This document shows, piece by piece, positions 22,706 through 56,825 of a stretch of DNA of 64,000 bases; within the stretch, counting starts at the first letter, position 1, and the number at the start of each line of letters is the position of its first letter. A model generated the notes under the pieces. That model saw only the letters and a program-made list of their open reading frames with translations. It was not told where the DNA came from and searched no databases. Origin of the DNA: Hyperoplus lanceolatus (taxonomy: Eukaryota > Chordata > Actinopteri > Uranoscopiformes > Ammodytidae); contig CM049404.1 in NCBI GenBank assembly GCA_026929865.2, forward strand, positions 27,739,001-27,803,000, given 5' to 3'. Position numbers and translations under genes: made by a program.

Positions 22706-24620
22706 TTAGAATTCCTCGTGAACATTTCTGGCGTAGTCCATGAGCTTGCTTCCCGTGAAGTATTCGCTGTATTTGAGGATCTCGTCCAGCTCCAGGTTGT
22801 GATTCTGGTTTTCGTCTGCCACGGCGATCATCTGCTTGGCCTCGTTCAGCGCATTGTGCTCGTTCATCGGGTCCATGTACTCCTGTAAACCGTGGAGGAG
22901 GGGAGTTAGTGCCACATTTTGAAAATAATGTATGGTGTTTACTGTGTCTTTAGTTGACAAAGCCTCTTGATATTTTGGTAGACTATGGCACTTAAGAAAC
23001 ACAAACTCAAAACACAACAAACAAAAGCATTAAAAAAATTAATAGTAGGTCTATATTAAAATGGTGAAGTCAGTGATTCTCGAGAACGCTTGTCAAAATT
23101 GGTGAATATCTCCTCATGATATGCTACCTGAAAAAAAAGTCCAGTGTTAATAATACACAGTCTAGGCTCTGTAAACAGGCATGTTGCTAGCTACAATGGG
23201 ATCCCTTACATACCCGTTATTTACAGAGCCAAGGCAAATTTTTTTCTTCCAGGTAGCGGATCGTGAGGAGCTATTCATTGATTTTGAGATAAAAAGTAAT
23301 TTTGTCAACAAGCGTTCTCCAGAATCGTCGACTCCACCTTTAAAGAAAGGACCAATCAAATAAAACATTTCCATGTCTCACCTCCAGTTCGTCCATGGTT
23401 ACGATGCCGTCGCGGTCAGAATCAATGACTTCCTCAAACTCCTTCTTCCTCTCTCTGACCCAGTCATCGTCTATGTCCTGAGCCTGCTGGTTCTCCACCG
23501 TGCCCACAGGCAGAGAGATGAACTCTGACAGAGTGAGCTTCTTATCACCATCCTGGTCTACAAACACAGCACAAGGGACGAGGATTGTATTAGACTGAAT
23601 GGGTTAAATACATAATTAAATTAAATCAAATCCGAAGACTTTTCTGTTTCCTTTTTACCTGTAATTTATATTTTATTTAAATGTTTTATTTCTATTCATA
23701 TTTTTTATTTGCTTTTCTAATGTCTATTCTATACTTGATGTATTTTAAGCTTGATGTTTTTCATGCCCCTGTAAAGCACTTTGAATGGCCGTGTGTCTGA
23801 ATTGTGCTATATAAATAAACTTGCCTTGCCTAAACACAGAGCAATGCTTATTAATGTACACACGGATTTCGATGTACGGTACATTTAGCTTTTCTTTTTT
23901 TTTTTTTTACAACATATCAACATAAAGACTATTTGTTACATTAAAAGAAGAGATATTTGCTAATAGTAACAGTTAAAGTACTACTTTTCACCATGTGTTG
24001 ATGGAAATGCACCAAAATGAGCTTTTGTCTCTAGAAGAGCAACAACAATTATTCTATCAAAATAATTGTTATAGTCGTATGTCTTGTGTTTTTTTATTGA
24101 CTGCAACATTGAACTTTCCCCTCAGGAAATTAAAAAAGTCCTATCTATCGCAGCACTGTGAATTTCCCCGCTGTGTAGAACTAATAAAGGATTATCTTAT
24201 CTCAGATGGTAGCCATAACTCTGTGCAGAGCTTGTTTGTTCAGTCAGCGTGAACAGGAGCGACTTGTTTAACACCGGCCGAGTGGAGACAAACTGAGTTA
24301 CAATACTTACATTTACTGGCAACAACAGCTGCTAAAGATAACGGACGGGACAACACCCATCAATTTTTAAATTTCTATTTTCCAGTTCTGATACCAGAGC
24401 TCTTTTTCTTGGATATTACATTTATCATATTTTGGTGTAAGGTTACATGTTGCTGTAGTAAAACACACAACACGTCTTAATAAAAGAGCACGAGGATTAC
24501 AAAAATGCATCAAATTTAGCTGTATTCCAAGAAAAATATTTGAACTCTTTCCAGACATATGCATAACAGTATACGATCATTTTAAAACAGAGAAATTGCA
24601 AATTGACTACTTCATAAGAT

Positions 24621-24681
<61 letters not shown>

Positions 24682-27475
24682 AAATTTGTATTTCTTCTAT
24701 TAACAATGAATCAAATAGCCTGCAACTTTACTCTGACTGCTCTCATTCCCAGCATCAGCAGGCATCTGTTCCTAGCTAAAAGGTTATACAAAAGGCACTG
24801 TACACCACCTGCCAAAAGACTTCACAGACTAGGTTTAGGACTGGAACATAGTTCATAGAGTGCCACTGTGAACATAGAGAGTCATTTAGTAGCTAAAGAG
24901 CCAGACATTTCCCCTTGGAGTTTCTAATGTTGCTCTGTATCTGCTAGACAACATATAAATAAGCTGCCGTTTGCTAACAGGTGATAAGATGTCAGTGTTG
25001 TGGTAGCAGTTTGTTTTTCCTGCCTACATGTGGCCTAAACATAGTGTTAGAACAGACGATGAAGCTCATGTTTTGATATGGGGTATCAGCTCGCCAATGT
25101 TAATAAGACCTTGTACTTAATCACTTGCTCGTAAAAAATAAAGGTGAAATAATATAAAGTATGTTAAAATGTACCCAAGTCGCGTACGATCTCCTTGACC
25201 ATGTATTTGAGCATTCCTCTGCTGTGCTCTGGATGAAGGAAAGAGAGGAACTCCTGTTCGTTCAGCAGCTGGTCTGCTGGAGGGTTGTCAGCCTGAAACC
25301 AGCGGTCCTTCAGGCTCTCCAAAACCTCCTGAGCTGCAAAGACAAAAGACCAAAGCATTTAACTACATACTATCTTAACTAGATATTTGCAGCATTTACT
25401 GTGGAAATTCTTGAAAAGATATAGATAACTGTATGTTATTACAGCAACAAAAGCGACAGTGCAGCAGAGTAAATGGCATATTAAAATAAGTGAACTAACG
25501 TAAGTAATAGTTAACAAATTAAATAACAATGTTTAAAAGAAAGTCAGTAATAAGAGTCAAATAACTCAACAGGTGTAAATATGTGAACCAAAAGACATTA
25601 ATAATATAATTAATAATAATTTAGTATAGAAAATAAAAAAACACAGTGGTCTCCAAAAAAACATCCATTGTTGATACACATTAACAGTGATTATAACATA
25701 TTCCTTCTAGTTGTATACTTACTCTCCTCATCCAGTTTCAGATCTTCATTATTTTTTATTTTCTCAGCTACTTCCTGTTCATTGAAACCTTTGCTGGCCA
25801 GAAACTTGACCCTGTATTCATCCCATGTCACGTGACCTAGTGTGGACAAAGAAAAGAGAATTTGGGTACAAGTTACCAAGGAGAGAAAAAAAAATTGTTA
25901 TTTCTAGGAAACGGTGTCGCAAGTCTGACAGGACGTCAAGACAGTGTGCTTTGAAATATAAGTGGATGAGAAAACAGTATTGCCAAAGCATTCCAGATAT
26001 TCCAAAATATAACAAATGAGACTTAAGAAGAACAATCCCACCCATTTTTAGGATTTTAAAACAATATGTACATATACTATAAAAAAGTATACAAACAACA
26101 TTGTTCTATTAAATAGCACACATGAATTATTACACCCTCCACTCTTACCGTTGCCGTCTGGGTCAACAGCCCGGAAACTGTTCTTGTTCTCCGTCATTGC
26201 CTCCTGAAAGTGCTCCTCTGTCTTCTCCATTATCCAGCGCTGCATCTCCTTGGCACTAACGCTCCGGTCATGGTTGAAATCCACTCTGTGAAGAGATCAT
26301 TTAGTAGTTCATTTAGCTTGAGTTATATAAGCATTAAGACTCCCCCTCGCTCCATTAAACTGCTGATTGTTTACCATCAGACGGAGCGACCCGAATGATG
26401 CACTCTGTCTGTCTGGCTTGTGTTCAATTCCAAGTGTTTGTTTTTAAACTTGGCGAGCGGTAATTCCTTTTTAAACCGTTGACATTTCTTTACCATTTAA
26501 GGTGAATTAAGTGAACAGCAGAGGATTTGTTGAGTACTTTTCTTCCCTGTGTAGTTTCTCGGTCATCATTCTCTGCTCTAACAACAGCAAATGATTTGTA
26601 ATGTTATACTCAATAGTTTCCAGTTTCAAGCTCTTTATTCTTCGTATGCCCAATAATTACAAGCCTAGACACTAGCAATGAAATCCTCCAGTCTCGGGCT
26701 CCCTTGAGAAATGCAACATAAAACAAAATGTAGAAAGAGCACACGAATGGAAAGTGGTGCACAGTCTAGATAAATATCAAAATCAGTTTGTCAAAATCCT
26801 TCAGTATCTCCCCACGATCTGCTACCTGTCAGTACTGTGTGTGGGCTGAACAAAAAACATCCATTGTTAATACACAGCCTAGGCTCTGAAAACGGGTGTG
26901 TAAACAAAGGGGCCCACCGTAGCAACATGCCAGTTTAAAGAGCCTATGGCTGTGTGTTAACACTGGATTTTTTCTTAATTCATTTTGACAAAAAACTGAT
27001 TTCGACTACAAGCCTTCTCCAGAATCACTGACTCCACCTTTAAGTCCTGCAGCTTGCCCTCAATTCCTGGATGTGACCACAGAAGAATCTGATCTATCAC
27101 TCAACATCTATCACAGGGATGCTGTAACTCCCGACTGATATTCAAAAAGGAGTGAAAAACAGTGTCTTACTTGGTGAAAATTTCAATAAGTTTCTTTCTG
27201 TTCCTCCTGGGCTCAGAATCCTCCTCAAACTCTTCCATCTCTTTGCCCAGGAAAACCTCCTGATGGAAGTCCTTATTAAGATGTCCGTCCATCTCCATCT
27301 TCAGCCCGTTGAGGTGGTCCGCGGGAAGGATCTCATTCTCATCTTTAGTCTTATCTTTAGAGGCAGACATGTTCATGGCTGGTCGTGCGTGTACGTCCAT
27401 GGTTTGGAGCAGGACACAGACTAGCAGAGACACAGCCACCAGGTTTCGGCTCCATAGTTTTCCGCAAACAGCCAT
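22706..27475 (-). CDS. sdf4: SDF4 / Cab45, secretory-pathway EF-hand calcium-binding protein
   Basis: Cab45 is a CREC-family lumenal protein of the Golgi that binds Ca2+ and helps sort secreted cargo. The minus-strand exons, in gene order, are 27475-27171, 26285-26149, 25836-25723, 25333-25175, 23557-23382 and 22882-22706. They total 1068 nt (355 aa; human is about 362 from memory) and all phases join. A signal peptide ends near VHA-30, and an N-glycosylation site NMS is at N35. Shared motifs are [31 protein letters not shown] and [13 protein letters not shown]-hand loops begin [52 protein letters not shown] and [13 protein letters not shown]; the segment [14 protein letters not shown] lies in between. 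The protein ends HEEF, as in vertebrate Cab45. It is convergent with hipk1 and divergent from c1qtnf12. Confidence 0.97.
23056..23343. mobile_element. Palindromic MITE, family A copy 4
   Basis: It is bounded by TTAA at 23056-23059 and 23340-23343, with ends ATGGTGAAGTCAGTGATTCT and AGAATCGTCGACTCCACCTT. It sits in the 499 bp sdf4 intron between the last two exons and makes up 58% of it. Confidence 0.88.
23765..23830. mobile_element. Retroelement 3' tail fragment
   Basis: TAAAGCACTTTGAATGGCC...TATAAATAAACTTGCCTTGC resembles the 3' tail of a common fish retroelement. A related tail is at 46285-46345. Confidence 0.5.
24110..24210. mobile_element. LINE-like 3' tail fragment
   Basis: The motif CACTGTGAATTTCCCC..TAATAAAGGATTATCTTATC is typical of fish non-LTR retrotransposon 3' ends. 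It lies in the 1.6 kb sdf4 intron 23558-25174. Confidence 0.5.
24627..24677. repeat. (AT)n microsatellite
   Basis: About 25 AT units in an sdf4 intron. Confidence 0.97.
26750..27043. mobile_element. Palindromic MITE, family A copy 5
   Basis: The right end AGAATCACTGACTCCACC plus TTAA is at 27040-27043. The core ACACAGCCTAGGCTCTGAAAAC and the inverted partner follow the family A plan. The left end is degraded. It lies in the first coding-side intron of sdf4. Confidence 0.75.
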
Positions 27476-27481
27476 GGTTGC

Positions 27482-29732
27482 CTAGAGAGAAAAGATGACA
27501 ATTACTTGGGGTTAGGCCCAAATATTTACTATGACATACAATATCTATTTGGTTCATTAAAAAAGTCAAAGATCTGCTTAAAAATGTGAAAAAAAAATGG
27601 GTTCAAATGTTTTATGTTAGTGTATTTCAGGTAACTCAAAAACATAACCAAAAAGTCATTAATAAAAATAATATTGTGTAATTTTAATATGCAGTGTTAC
27701 CATATTGGATTTAACGCCGATCTATATATATATGATGTCAATGTGAGAGGCATTTATAAGATAACAATAAAATGCAAAAAAATAAAAGTAAATACAACAA
27801 ATAATTTTGAAAAGAAAATCATAATATCCTACCCATGTCTTCACAATCTTAAGACTTTTTTTATAGATCCATTTTAATATTGATTCAGGCCTTATATTTT
27901 GTTTAATAATTAATTCAATGCCATGTAGGACTTTATAAGGACCTGCAGTTAGCGTGTTAGACAAGAGCCTGCCCACCCAAATGGCTGGGCCCCTGAAAAC
28001 CTCCAGTCAATGGGCCCCCCCTTACCCACTACTATCAACAATGAGTGTGAGTGTGATACATTTACACTAATTGACTACACCAAATATTTCACTTTTTTGT
28101 ATTTCTGCACATGACATTAAATAATTTGAAATCTTTTGGTGGTATTGTTGAAATAAATAACACTTCAAAAAACAACATCAACAACAAATTCTTCACACAC
28201 AAATGAAATAAAAGCGGTTCTCTACATGAATAACCAAACCAACCTACCCTCAAAACTATAAAGTTGGCCTATTTTTGGTTGCAACATTTAGGCTTAGTTC
28301 ATTCTGTTCTCATCACTGTAAAAGCACTGAAATCATTACAAAAAAAGTTCGAAATCTTTGAACTCAAATCTGTTCCTTCAATTATTTCCAACTTCTTTGT
28401 CCCTTGTGTCTTTCTTTGCATTAAGAACTTTTTTAGGTCTATTTTAATTTTTAATTTTTAGAAACAATACAGAAAGCAGGACCTTGGTTGTTAAGGCAAT
28501 AATTAAAAACAGGATGATGCTGCTCGTCAGCTTCATTGTGGTATGACCCGGCTGTTTGGTCAATCGTGTCAACCTGAAGATTTATGTCAAAGCCTTTAGA
28601 AGTTATAGTCCCCAAAGGGAAATTATTATTCACAAAAATGTACGTTATGGGGAGAGAGAATTTAAACCTGTTATTACAGAGTAACTATGGAATGTAGAAG
28701 AACTACAAAAACTACCCAACCTGTTTTTTCATGGGGTCCAAATACTTTTCACAACAACACCCAGACACAAGTAGCAGGTAGACCTACATGTGTTTTCCGT
28801 GAGCAGATATTAACATAAATATCTAAAAATAAAATTTAGCTGAGTTAGGTTCTTGGCTTCCAAAGACCATGGGCCCCCCAAGTGGCTGGGCCCTAGAAAG
28901 CCTTCCCACTTTCTACCCCTTATGGGCGGCCATGATACACGTTTATACACAATCATCCCTTGCAGAGTTTCACACTGTGTTGCCCTATGGTGTTGCCTCA
29001 TCTCGCTGATGTCGCGTTCAGGTCATATCGGATATTGCCGCAATTGCAACACGCCCACTAGGAAATCCCTTTCACGTCAACCTTACTGATGGGGAGCTTG
29101 TGTGTAGCGCTCAAACAACCTCTTTATATATCCATGCAAACAACAGGGAATTTGAACAGCTTGAGTAAACACAAGCTTTTAACATCCGGGGCTACGAATG
29201 TGTAGACAAAAGATCATTGTAAATCCATACAAACTATCAAACAAAGTAAAGGCAACGGGACATGTGTTCATGTTGGTTCATTTGCAATTGTTAACATCAT
29301 AAATAAATGAAACATGAACGCTTCCATTGCGTTGTAATAGGGCTATATCGATAAGTACACCTATGTTCACATTATGTGTTTTATAATATTATTTAACAGC
29401 AAGGACATACATGCACATAAGGCGACTAAATATCTCTTACTGTGGATAAACTGTTCGCTCGTGAACTTTAGCCTCGTCACGTCGTTGGAATTATTTGATA
29501 TCGCATTTGACTTTGCTAGCTGAGTAGCTAATTCGAGCAGGATTAATAAAAACATTACAGGTTAGAGCTAGCAGGCGATAGATTTTCTAAATACAAGCCG
29601 CATATGTGAACAACCTTAAGAACACGTCGAGTAGAAACGACACAGTGGGGGAAGTTCATACGACTTAGGTAATGAGATATGGCTAGTAATACCACCTGGC
29701 TAACGTTAGCTGGAGTTGACAGTAAAACGCAC
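27482..29732 (-). other. sdf4: sdf4 intron between leader and first coding exon
   Basis: No coding exon was recognised. It is AT-rich. GC-rich similar segments at about 27966-28025 and 28865-28925 share CCAAATGGCTGGGCCCCTGA / CCAAGTGGCTGGGCCCTAGA in direct orientation and are probably a broken repeat. Confidence 0.5.
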
Positions 29733-29960
29733 CTGCGGTGGTTCGAGTCCGGTTACTGTACACGTGGCTCCCCGTACTCCAAAACCCGGGACCCCACTGG
29801 AAAGATGCGGGTCGCCTGGAAAGACCTTGCCGATGTTCACTTCAAGTAAGCGTTTAACAACTTGAGCTGTCAGATGAGCTGGAGGCTGACTACTGGCTAG
29901 CTGCAAACCTAGGTCTGCTGATAAATTCCGCTAAGCTAACCAAAACAACAGGTGCAACTT
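29733..29960 (-). other. sdf4: sdf4 non-coding first exon and promoter edge
   Basis: On the minus strand a donor CACCGCAG|GTGCGTTTTA is at 29733/29732, pairing with the acceptor CTCTCTAG before the ATG exon (27481). An ETS-like ACTTCCGG lies near 29957, at the expected upstream end. The start site is approximate. Confidence 0.5.
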
Positions 29961-31366
29961 CCGGTAAGCATCTTCAAAGTAAAACTCACGTTAATAAAAG
30001 TATACATATTCTTTCACTGATCAACCCTGCCAGCAGCTCATGCAATAATGTGCAATTATTAGACCGTAAGTAGGTAGACATATCTTAATTATTATTGCAC
30101 TGTTGCATTGCTGTTTACACCTTGAATGATGTTGTCATTGATGCACATTATTCTACATATTGGATATTTTGTGTATTTCTTGGATTTCTATATTGCGCAA
30201 ATATTGTCATATTTTAGATTAAGATACTTCTAGATTACTATAATGGGTTTTATGGTGTTAGGATGGACATACTTTGGTACATTTAAATAGTAGGTTGAAG
30301 GCACAGGATAAATGGTTGAAATAGATAAAGTTATTAATGTAGTTTAATTGGTTGTCTTCAAATTGACAAAATGTCTACATTGTTAGCTAAATGTTGTGAA
30401 TAAATTTAAGGTAGGCTGTAGTAGTTTAAGGTAATGGCTGATAAAAACATACTTGCAAATGTCTCAGTGTTAGGAAAACATCTTAAAAATGTTTCTCTTA
30501 TTGCATTCCAACCTATGATTCCAACACGCAATATCAATTCCGCTTTTATTCTGAAGGCAAGATGACCCCAATTTCCGTGTTCGTCTTGTTTCCCTCTGGC
30601 CAGCTTGACGCTGTTTGCTGACGTTTTCAAAGCGACTGTCAGCGGATACAGGAACTAGAACAGCACCAGTATGCAGCCATACTGGGAAGGTACCAGTGAT
30701 GAGGTGTTTGTACTGCAGGCTGCTGCCTCTGGGTGGCGCTGTCTTAAAATGTAATAATATCAAGTAGAGCAGTAAAGTAGTTCCAACCACAATATATGGT
30801 CCCAACATGTTATTTATCCTAATAAGAGTATGAGAGGGCTGAATTCCATTTTGACAAGTGAGCTGATTGTAGTTGGATATTGCCCATGCAAATAATCTGT
30901 TCACATTAGGCATATGTTATTTATTAAAACATGCAATTTACACAACTTTAAATAAAAGTTAATCCCTTATATTTCATCCAGAAAAGTGAACAACACAGCA
31001 TAAAACAAACAGGCTTGCACTTTAGTTTATGGCACAGGCAGTCAGATTTCTTTGGCAGGTTTTCAAGCAACAGACTAAACAAGATAATGCCTTGAGGTCA
31101 CACAAAAAAAAGGTAATTTCTATTTCTTGCTTTGAATCTAAACACAAGGCTTTTTGGCAGAGCAGGCTAATAATTTTGAGCCAACATGACAGACACACAC
31201 TCTCAGACACATAGGCTAATACACAACTTTATATACACATCACAAACACACAAGTTGTCTGCCAAAGAGTCTCTTCTGAAATGGGAGCATTTCACTTATG
31301 AGATAAAACAGCTGAATAGGCCTAGTAAGGTTTGCCAATAGAGGCAAGGCAGAAGAGAAACAGTGT

Positions 31367-31369
<3 letters not shown>
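29961..31369. other. sdf4-c1qtnf12 divergent intergenic region
   Basis: I see no recognisable gene. An open frame of 147 codons on the minus strand (30470-30913) has no domain, signal or splice support. In human the single-exon gene B3GALT6 lies between these two genes (from memory); nothing like it is here. Confidence 0.55.
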
Positions 31370-31416
<47 letters not shown>

Positions 31417-31464
31417 AGTAGGAGAAGAGGGGCTGGGTAGAATGGGAAGCGGGAGGGAGAGGGA

Positions 31465-31506
<42 letters not shown>
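31370..31506. repeat. Two (GA)n tracts
   Basis: (GA)n at about 31370-31408 and 31454-31506, separated by G-rich sequence, just upstream of the presumed c1qtnf12 leader. Confidence 0.95.
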
Positions 31507-52268
<20,762 letters not shown>

Positions 52269-52569
52269 CCCCACACATATGAACAGGGCAACATCCAAGC
52301 CCATCCACTGCTGCAGTCTCCTTTTAATTATTATTTTTTTGCCTTTTTTTTTCATTGGACTGCTATTGAGCGCCAACACACTAGTATCAAACCACAGGGG
52401 AGGTTTGAAGGAAGGAAGTGAGGCTGACATTGACTTGACTTGCCTGTCAGACGGTGAAAAAGACAGTGTGAAGAATTTAAGGACTTTGGAGTTTGTTTTT
52501 TCCCCAGTGCGCTGCAACTTCTCAGAGGAACTCGGGACGCCTGTCGCTTCACCAATAGAATAACCTGAA

Positions 52570-52575
52570 AATAAA
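52570..52575 (+). terminator. c1qtnf12: c1qtnf12 poly(A) signal
   Basis: AATAAA about 300 bp after the TAA at 52266-52268. Confidence 0.65.
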
Positions 52576-53211
52576 GCAGAGAATATGTCTATTTCAGCAG
52601 ATGTTTCATGATTGTTCAAGACCTTTTTTGCAGTTAACCAAATATCTATGTTTTTTGAACGTTCTCTGGATAGATGTTGGAAAAGCTAGGGAACGTGGAA
52701 AAAAGGTTGTTTTTAATGTATACAATGTTTGTTTTATTTGTCTACATGATATTATATACACTCATGAACTATAGTTATTTTCTATCATGGATTAAGTCTC
52801 ACATTTATATAACGTTGTATGGTACATAGACAGTGAGTACACTGGACAATGGATACACGCTGAATCGACAGAAAAAACGGCTTCACGAGATCATGGAAAA
52901 AATTATTTCCAAATCCCACATATGTAATTACATGTTTTGTAACATAACTGTTTTTTAGCCAAGCAGTTTGTGGCTCCGTACAACAATGTTGGTCTGTCCA
53001 CAACTTTGGTTCCGAAGCAAATATCTCAAGTATATGGATTGTCATGAAACTTTAAACAGATATTTATGGTCCTGAGAGGAATGAGTCCTGCTGACTTTTT
53101 TGGTGATCCACTGACTTTTCATCTGGCCTCACCATGAGGTCGGCATTCTTGGTTTTAAAAGTGAATTTAAACCAATGTTGGCATGCTAACACGCTAAGCT
53201 AAGATGGTAAA
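52576..53211. other. Downstream of c1qtnf12, no gene seen
   Basis: AT-rich sequence ending in a degenerate TGCTAACACGCTAAGCTAAG repeat that hosts the next insertion. Confidence 0.5.
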
Positions 53212-53219
53212 CCTGGCAC

Positions 53220-54383
53220 CAGAGCGGCCAAGTCTCACGCTTTGGCCGTGAGACACACGCATATCAACCAGTTCACACGCTCACACGCCACACCTCCAAT
53301 TTCTCACGCAGAGAAATGAATCCCCGTAACATATATATTTTTTTTGGTACTTTTACTTTGAAAGTCTTATTTTGAAAAGCTAAATGGACAGAGTTCCGTG
53401 ACATCCTCTTTCTGCCATGCTTTCTGCACGCGCGGTTTCTTTATAGGTCCATGGCCGTGTGCAGCCCGTAGCCGCAGCAGCCACTTGGCAAACCACCACG
53501 GCCACGCCCCCCTGCCTTACACTACAAAACTAATAAAAGCCCGCCGCCTCCCAGTCCCGCCCTTTGTTCAAGTTATATGGAAAATTAATGACAACAAGGA
53601 CGCCGGTATTAAATGAACAAAGAGGTAAGAACACCTTAATTCAAATCAGTCACTTCACTTGATATATTCAAGCTTGTTTTGCATTATGTTATTGGGCTGG
53701 TTGACACACCAACACATTTTTGTTCTAAAATGTTGTCAACATTAATTGAATGAATGTATTGAGTAACTAAGCTTAGAGGTTTCTGTGGGAAAAACATGAT
53801 CTGAGAAGACATCAAGTGTCATAGATTTAATATAATAATGGTGATTTGAAATTGGATAATTGCATAACCCATACAATGTTGAATACATATAGAATAATTA
53901 CCTTTATTACAGTTTAACCAAATGTTTTAACAATAGGCTACAGGAGATATTTGAAAGCATTGTAGACTATTCAATTAAATTTTTGTCAGCGAAACCGTGA
54001 ATGTTCTCTTTTACTTTACATAAAAATGAATGCAGAAAAGGCAAACATTGCTTCATAAAAATTCACCAGAATGCAGGAAATGAAGTGTTTAATGCTCAAA
54101 ATGTTCTGGGGGGGAACCCCAGACCCCCACTTACAATATGTCCACACCCAATGTTTAATTAAAACCTGTCCTACGACTTTGCAATTCATGAATTTGTTTA
54201 TTTTAATAGGATTTTTGATGTTTTATCACATTTTCCAATTGTCTTTTATTTCTGATTTATTATGAACAATATGTAAACTTGCAGGACACTAGCAAAAATG
54301 ATTGGGTGGGAAAGAGGACACGGTTTTGGGTCCCTCGGCCAAAAAATCTCACTCCAAACTTTTGGTGAAACTTGGCAGCCCTG
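53220..54383. mobile_element. hAT-like element with perfect 8-bp target duplication
   Basis: The target copy CCTGGCAC is exact at 53212-53219 and 54384-54391. The ends CAGAGCGGCCAAGTCTCACG and (reverse complement of the right end) CAGGGCTGCCAAGTTTCACC are imperfect inverted repeats. The 1164 bp interior has no transposase. A piece at 53570-53625 ends in a donor-like AGAG|GTAAGA, so this looks like a shortened, non-autonomous relative of a spliced element. Confidence 0.88.
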
Positions 54384-54391
54384 CCTGGCAC

Positions 54392-56328
54392 ACATTATAC
54401 TATTGCTAATATCAGTGTGATACTACAGCCTCATAGAGCTGCTAGCTTGGCTGTAAACTCTCATGGCGTATTCTCATTATAACAGAAAAACATGGGTCTT
54501 GTATGGCGCGATTGCAGTATTTACCCCTCAAGTTGGCGCTCTACTAAATTGCTGTCTGGTCGCTAGCAGTATATTGCAATGTTTCACAGACTTGTATTTG
54601 TTACTAATAATCAAGCAAATATCTGTTTTGTTTGGTCTCAGCATGAGGCCAATTTATTATGTTACGGTTGTGAAAATTCAAAGAAATGACCCTAAGGTCA
54701 GAATAGCCTGGGTCAATGTTCAACAAATTTGAACTTTTGGCACTCTGCTGGGCGCACCATGGACATCTGTGCAGAGCTGAACAGGCGTGTGCACAAACTG
54801 TTTTTCTGTGATAATGTGAATACGCCTTTAGTCTCTCGTTAAAATGTGTTAAGCAAGTCGAGATACATGTTTTCACGATAAGAGAGTTGTAAAAGAGCAA
54901 ATTTATGGGTAGCATTAAGATTTTACAGTCTTCTCTGTGTTATCATTAATCATCATGTTTTGTTTTTACTGTATTTTATTATTTTCTTGACATATAAATG
55001 TAATGTAATTTATCACAACCGATACACCAGTAACCTTGGAAAGCATTGAAATTTGATATGGTATTTATGTGTGAGGAATTACGTGTTGATTTACACTCTC
55101 GTGGACCGTTGAAACCACAGATTATTGCAATAAAAATATATCTTTTTGCTATTTTTCTATTATCCATACTATGATGTAAATTGAAATTAAACTTTTTTTT
55201 AAAATGTTGCCTCTTGGTTTCTGCACAAAATGGTGGTAATAGTGACACTTTCTCATGTAAACCACTTTTTATCACAAATGCAAAAATCCAACTTGAATTT
55301 GAAACCACCCTCTGGGGCTCATCAAAACTTAACATTTCTCCGTGGCATCGTTTGAATGGTAAAATACCTCAAATACCTTCTTTGCAAACACTGGCAGACT
55401 GCCAAAGTGAATTCATGACTGCAGTTATCTACCTGTAAAATATTACTGCAACGTCTTTGGTGTTTGAAACGAGACACTCTGCATGTCATCCAGGATCATG
55501 TGTCCAGGGAAACTAAAAATCTAATGGCTATTACTTTGACGTCTAGGCTGTTTATCATGTATTATATATTTCTCAAGTTTCCATTTTAATTAAAACTGAA
55601 TGGCTGTTGTCCTTCACAACACACTGTAGTCCAGTAAATGGGACTTTGTTGCTACTCTTTGGAGATTATTGGACAATCTTTTGATATCACCATATTGTTT
55701 CTTGGGTGGTCTCACAAGGCAGTAACTAATAACTTGGGACCTAATTGCACAAATGCTTGTCTAGCCAGCGAAATGAGCTTGTTTGCATCATTGCATGAAT
55801 GCCTTATAATAGAGCCTTCTCATGGAAGCATTGCTGAGATGCCAAGTGTCACATACTGTACCCAACGACCAACCACAAGAACGTTGCACCCACGTGCTAT
55901 ATTTCAGCCACCTACTGTAGCACACATTTCAGACAGGTCTGAGCTGCTGCTTGCTGAAAAAGCATACACCAAAATTTGGAAAACAAACATTTCTTTTTTT
56001 TTCAGTTTTTCAAATGAACTGCCCAACCTTTTTTTCAGTTTTTTTAAGTGACCAGTTAATGTGTGTTCTTATTTCAACACAGCTTAATTTTCACATAAAC
56101 TACCAGTCAAGAGAAATGTTTTGAAAATGACAAATGAAAATAAAGATGTTGAAAACAGCTCAGCCAGAATTTATAGTGTATATTAGGTGCATGGGATTGC
56201 TAAAGCGTATTCACTTTCCTTTTTTTCCTTCATAAACAATCTTTCAACATGTTTAACAGCGCAGGGATGACAGAAGATATGCGTTTACATAATGTTTGCC
56301 TTTTCATTGCCCAAGAAGCACGAGAATG

Positions 56329-56329
<1 letters not shown>
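54392..56329. other. Non-coding, nothing recognised
   Basis: AT-rich sequence. The longest open frame (55638-56051) has no motif, signal or splice support. Confidence 0.5.

Positions 56330-56362
<33 letters not shown>
56330..56362. repeat. (CA)n microsatellite
   Basis: About 16 CA units. Confidence 0.95.
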
Positions 56363-56365
<3 letters not shown>

Positions 56366-56409
56366 TGAGTTTTGATTGTCTTATGTATTTTTTTTCTTCT
56401 CTTTTTTCA

Positions 56410-56780
56410 AAATGTGTTTAATGACAGCTATGCGAGCGTGCCGTAACGCATTCGCTGCCCTGCAGTGGAACATGGAGCCTGCCAAAGTGGTTGCGAAACC
56501 ACACTGCGCCACGACTCTGACAGGAATTTCCCATCGCCCCATTATCAGCATCAGACAAGCTGAGTGATTGCAATTACATCTGCCCAAATGCTAAGAGCAA
56601 CTGCTTTTTCTCTTTTCCTTCAGAGGAGTGAGGTATTATGAATGGCCCCATTGTGGATCTGTGAGGTTTCTGTCTGCCCTGTAAACCAACATAGTTGGGC
56701 TGTGTGGCTTTAATGAGGCCTTAATTATGAGATTCCTCTACCTTAGTGACTCACTCATTGGGTGACGGCTATAAGCAAAT
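56410..56780. other. Unique, balanced-composition block; possible conserved non-coding sequence
   Basis: Non-repetitive, mixed GC sequence unlike the AT-rich flanks. It has homeobox-type TTAATTATGAG near 56720 and TGATTGCAATTAC near 56564. No reading frame or splice pattern was seen. Conservation cannot be judged from one sequence. Confidence 0.3.
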
Positions 56781-56825
56781 CCCCCCCCTGTGTCCAGGCG
56801 TCACTAAGACAAAGAGAGACTGGAG

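Noticed and set aside
30470..30913. 147-codon open frame on the minus strand between sdf4 and c1qtnf12
   Set aside because: No signal peptide, domain, familiar motif or splice partner, and an AT-rich start; treated as a chance frame, possibly repeat-derived.
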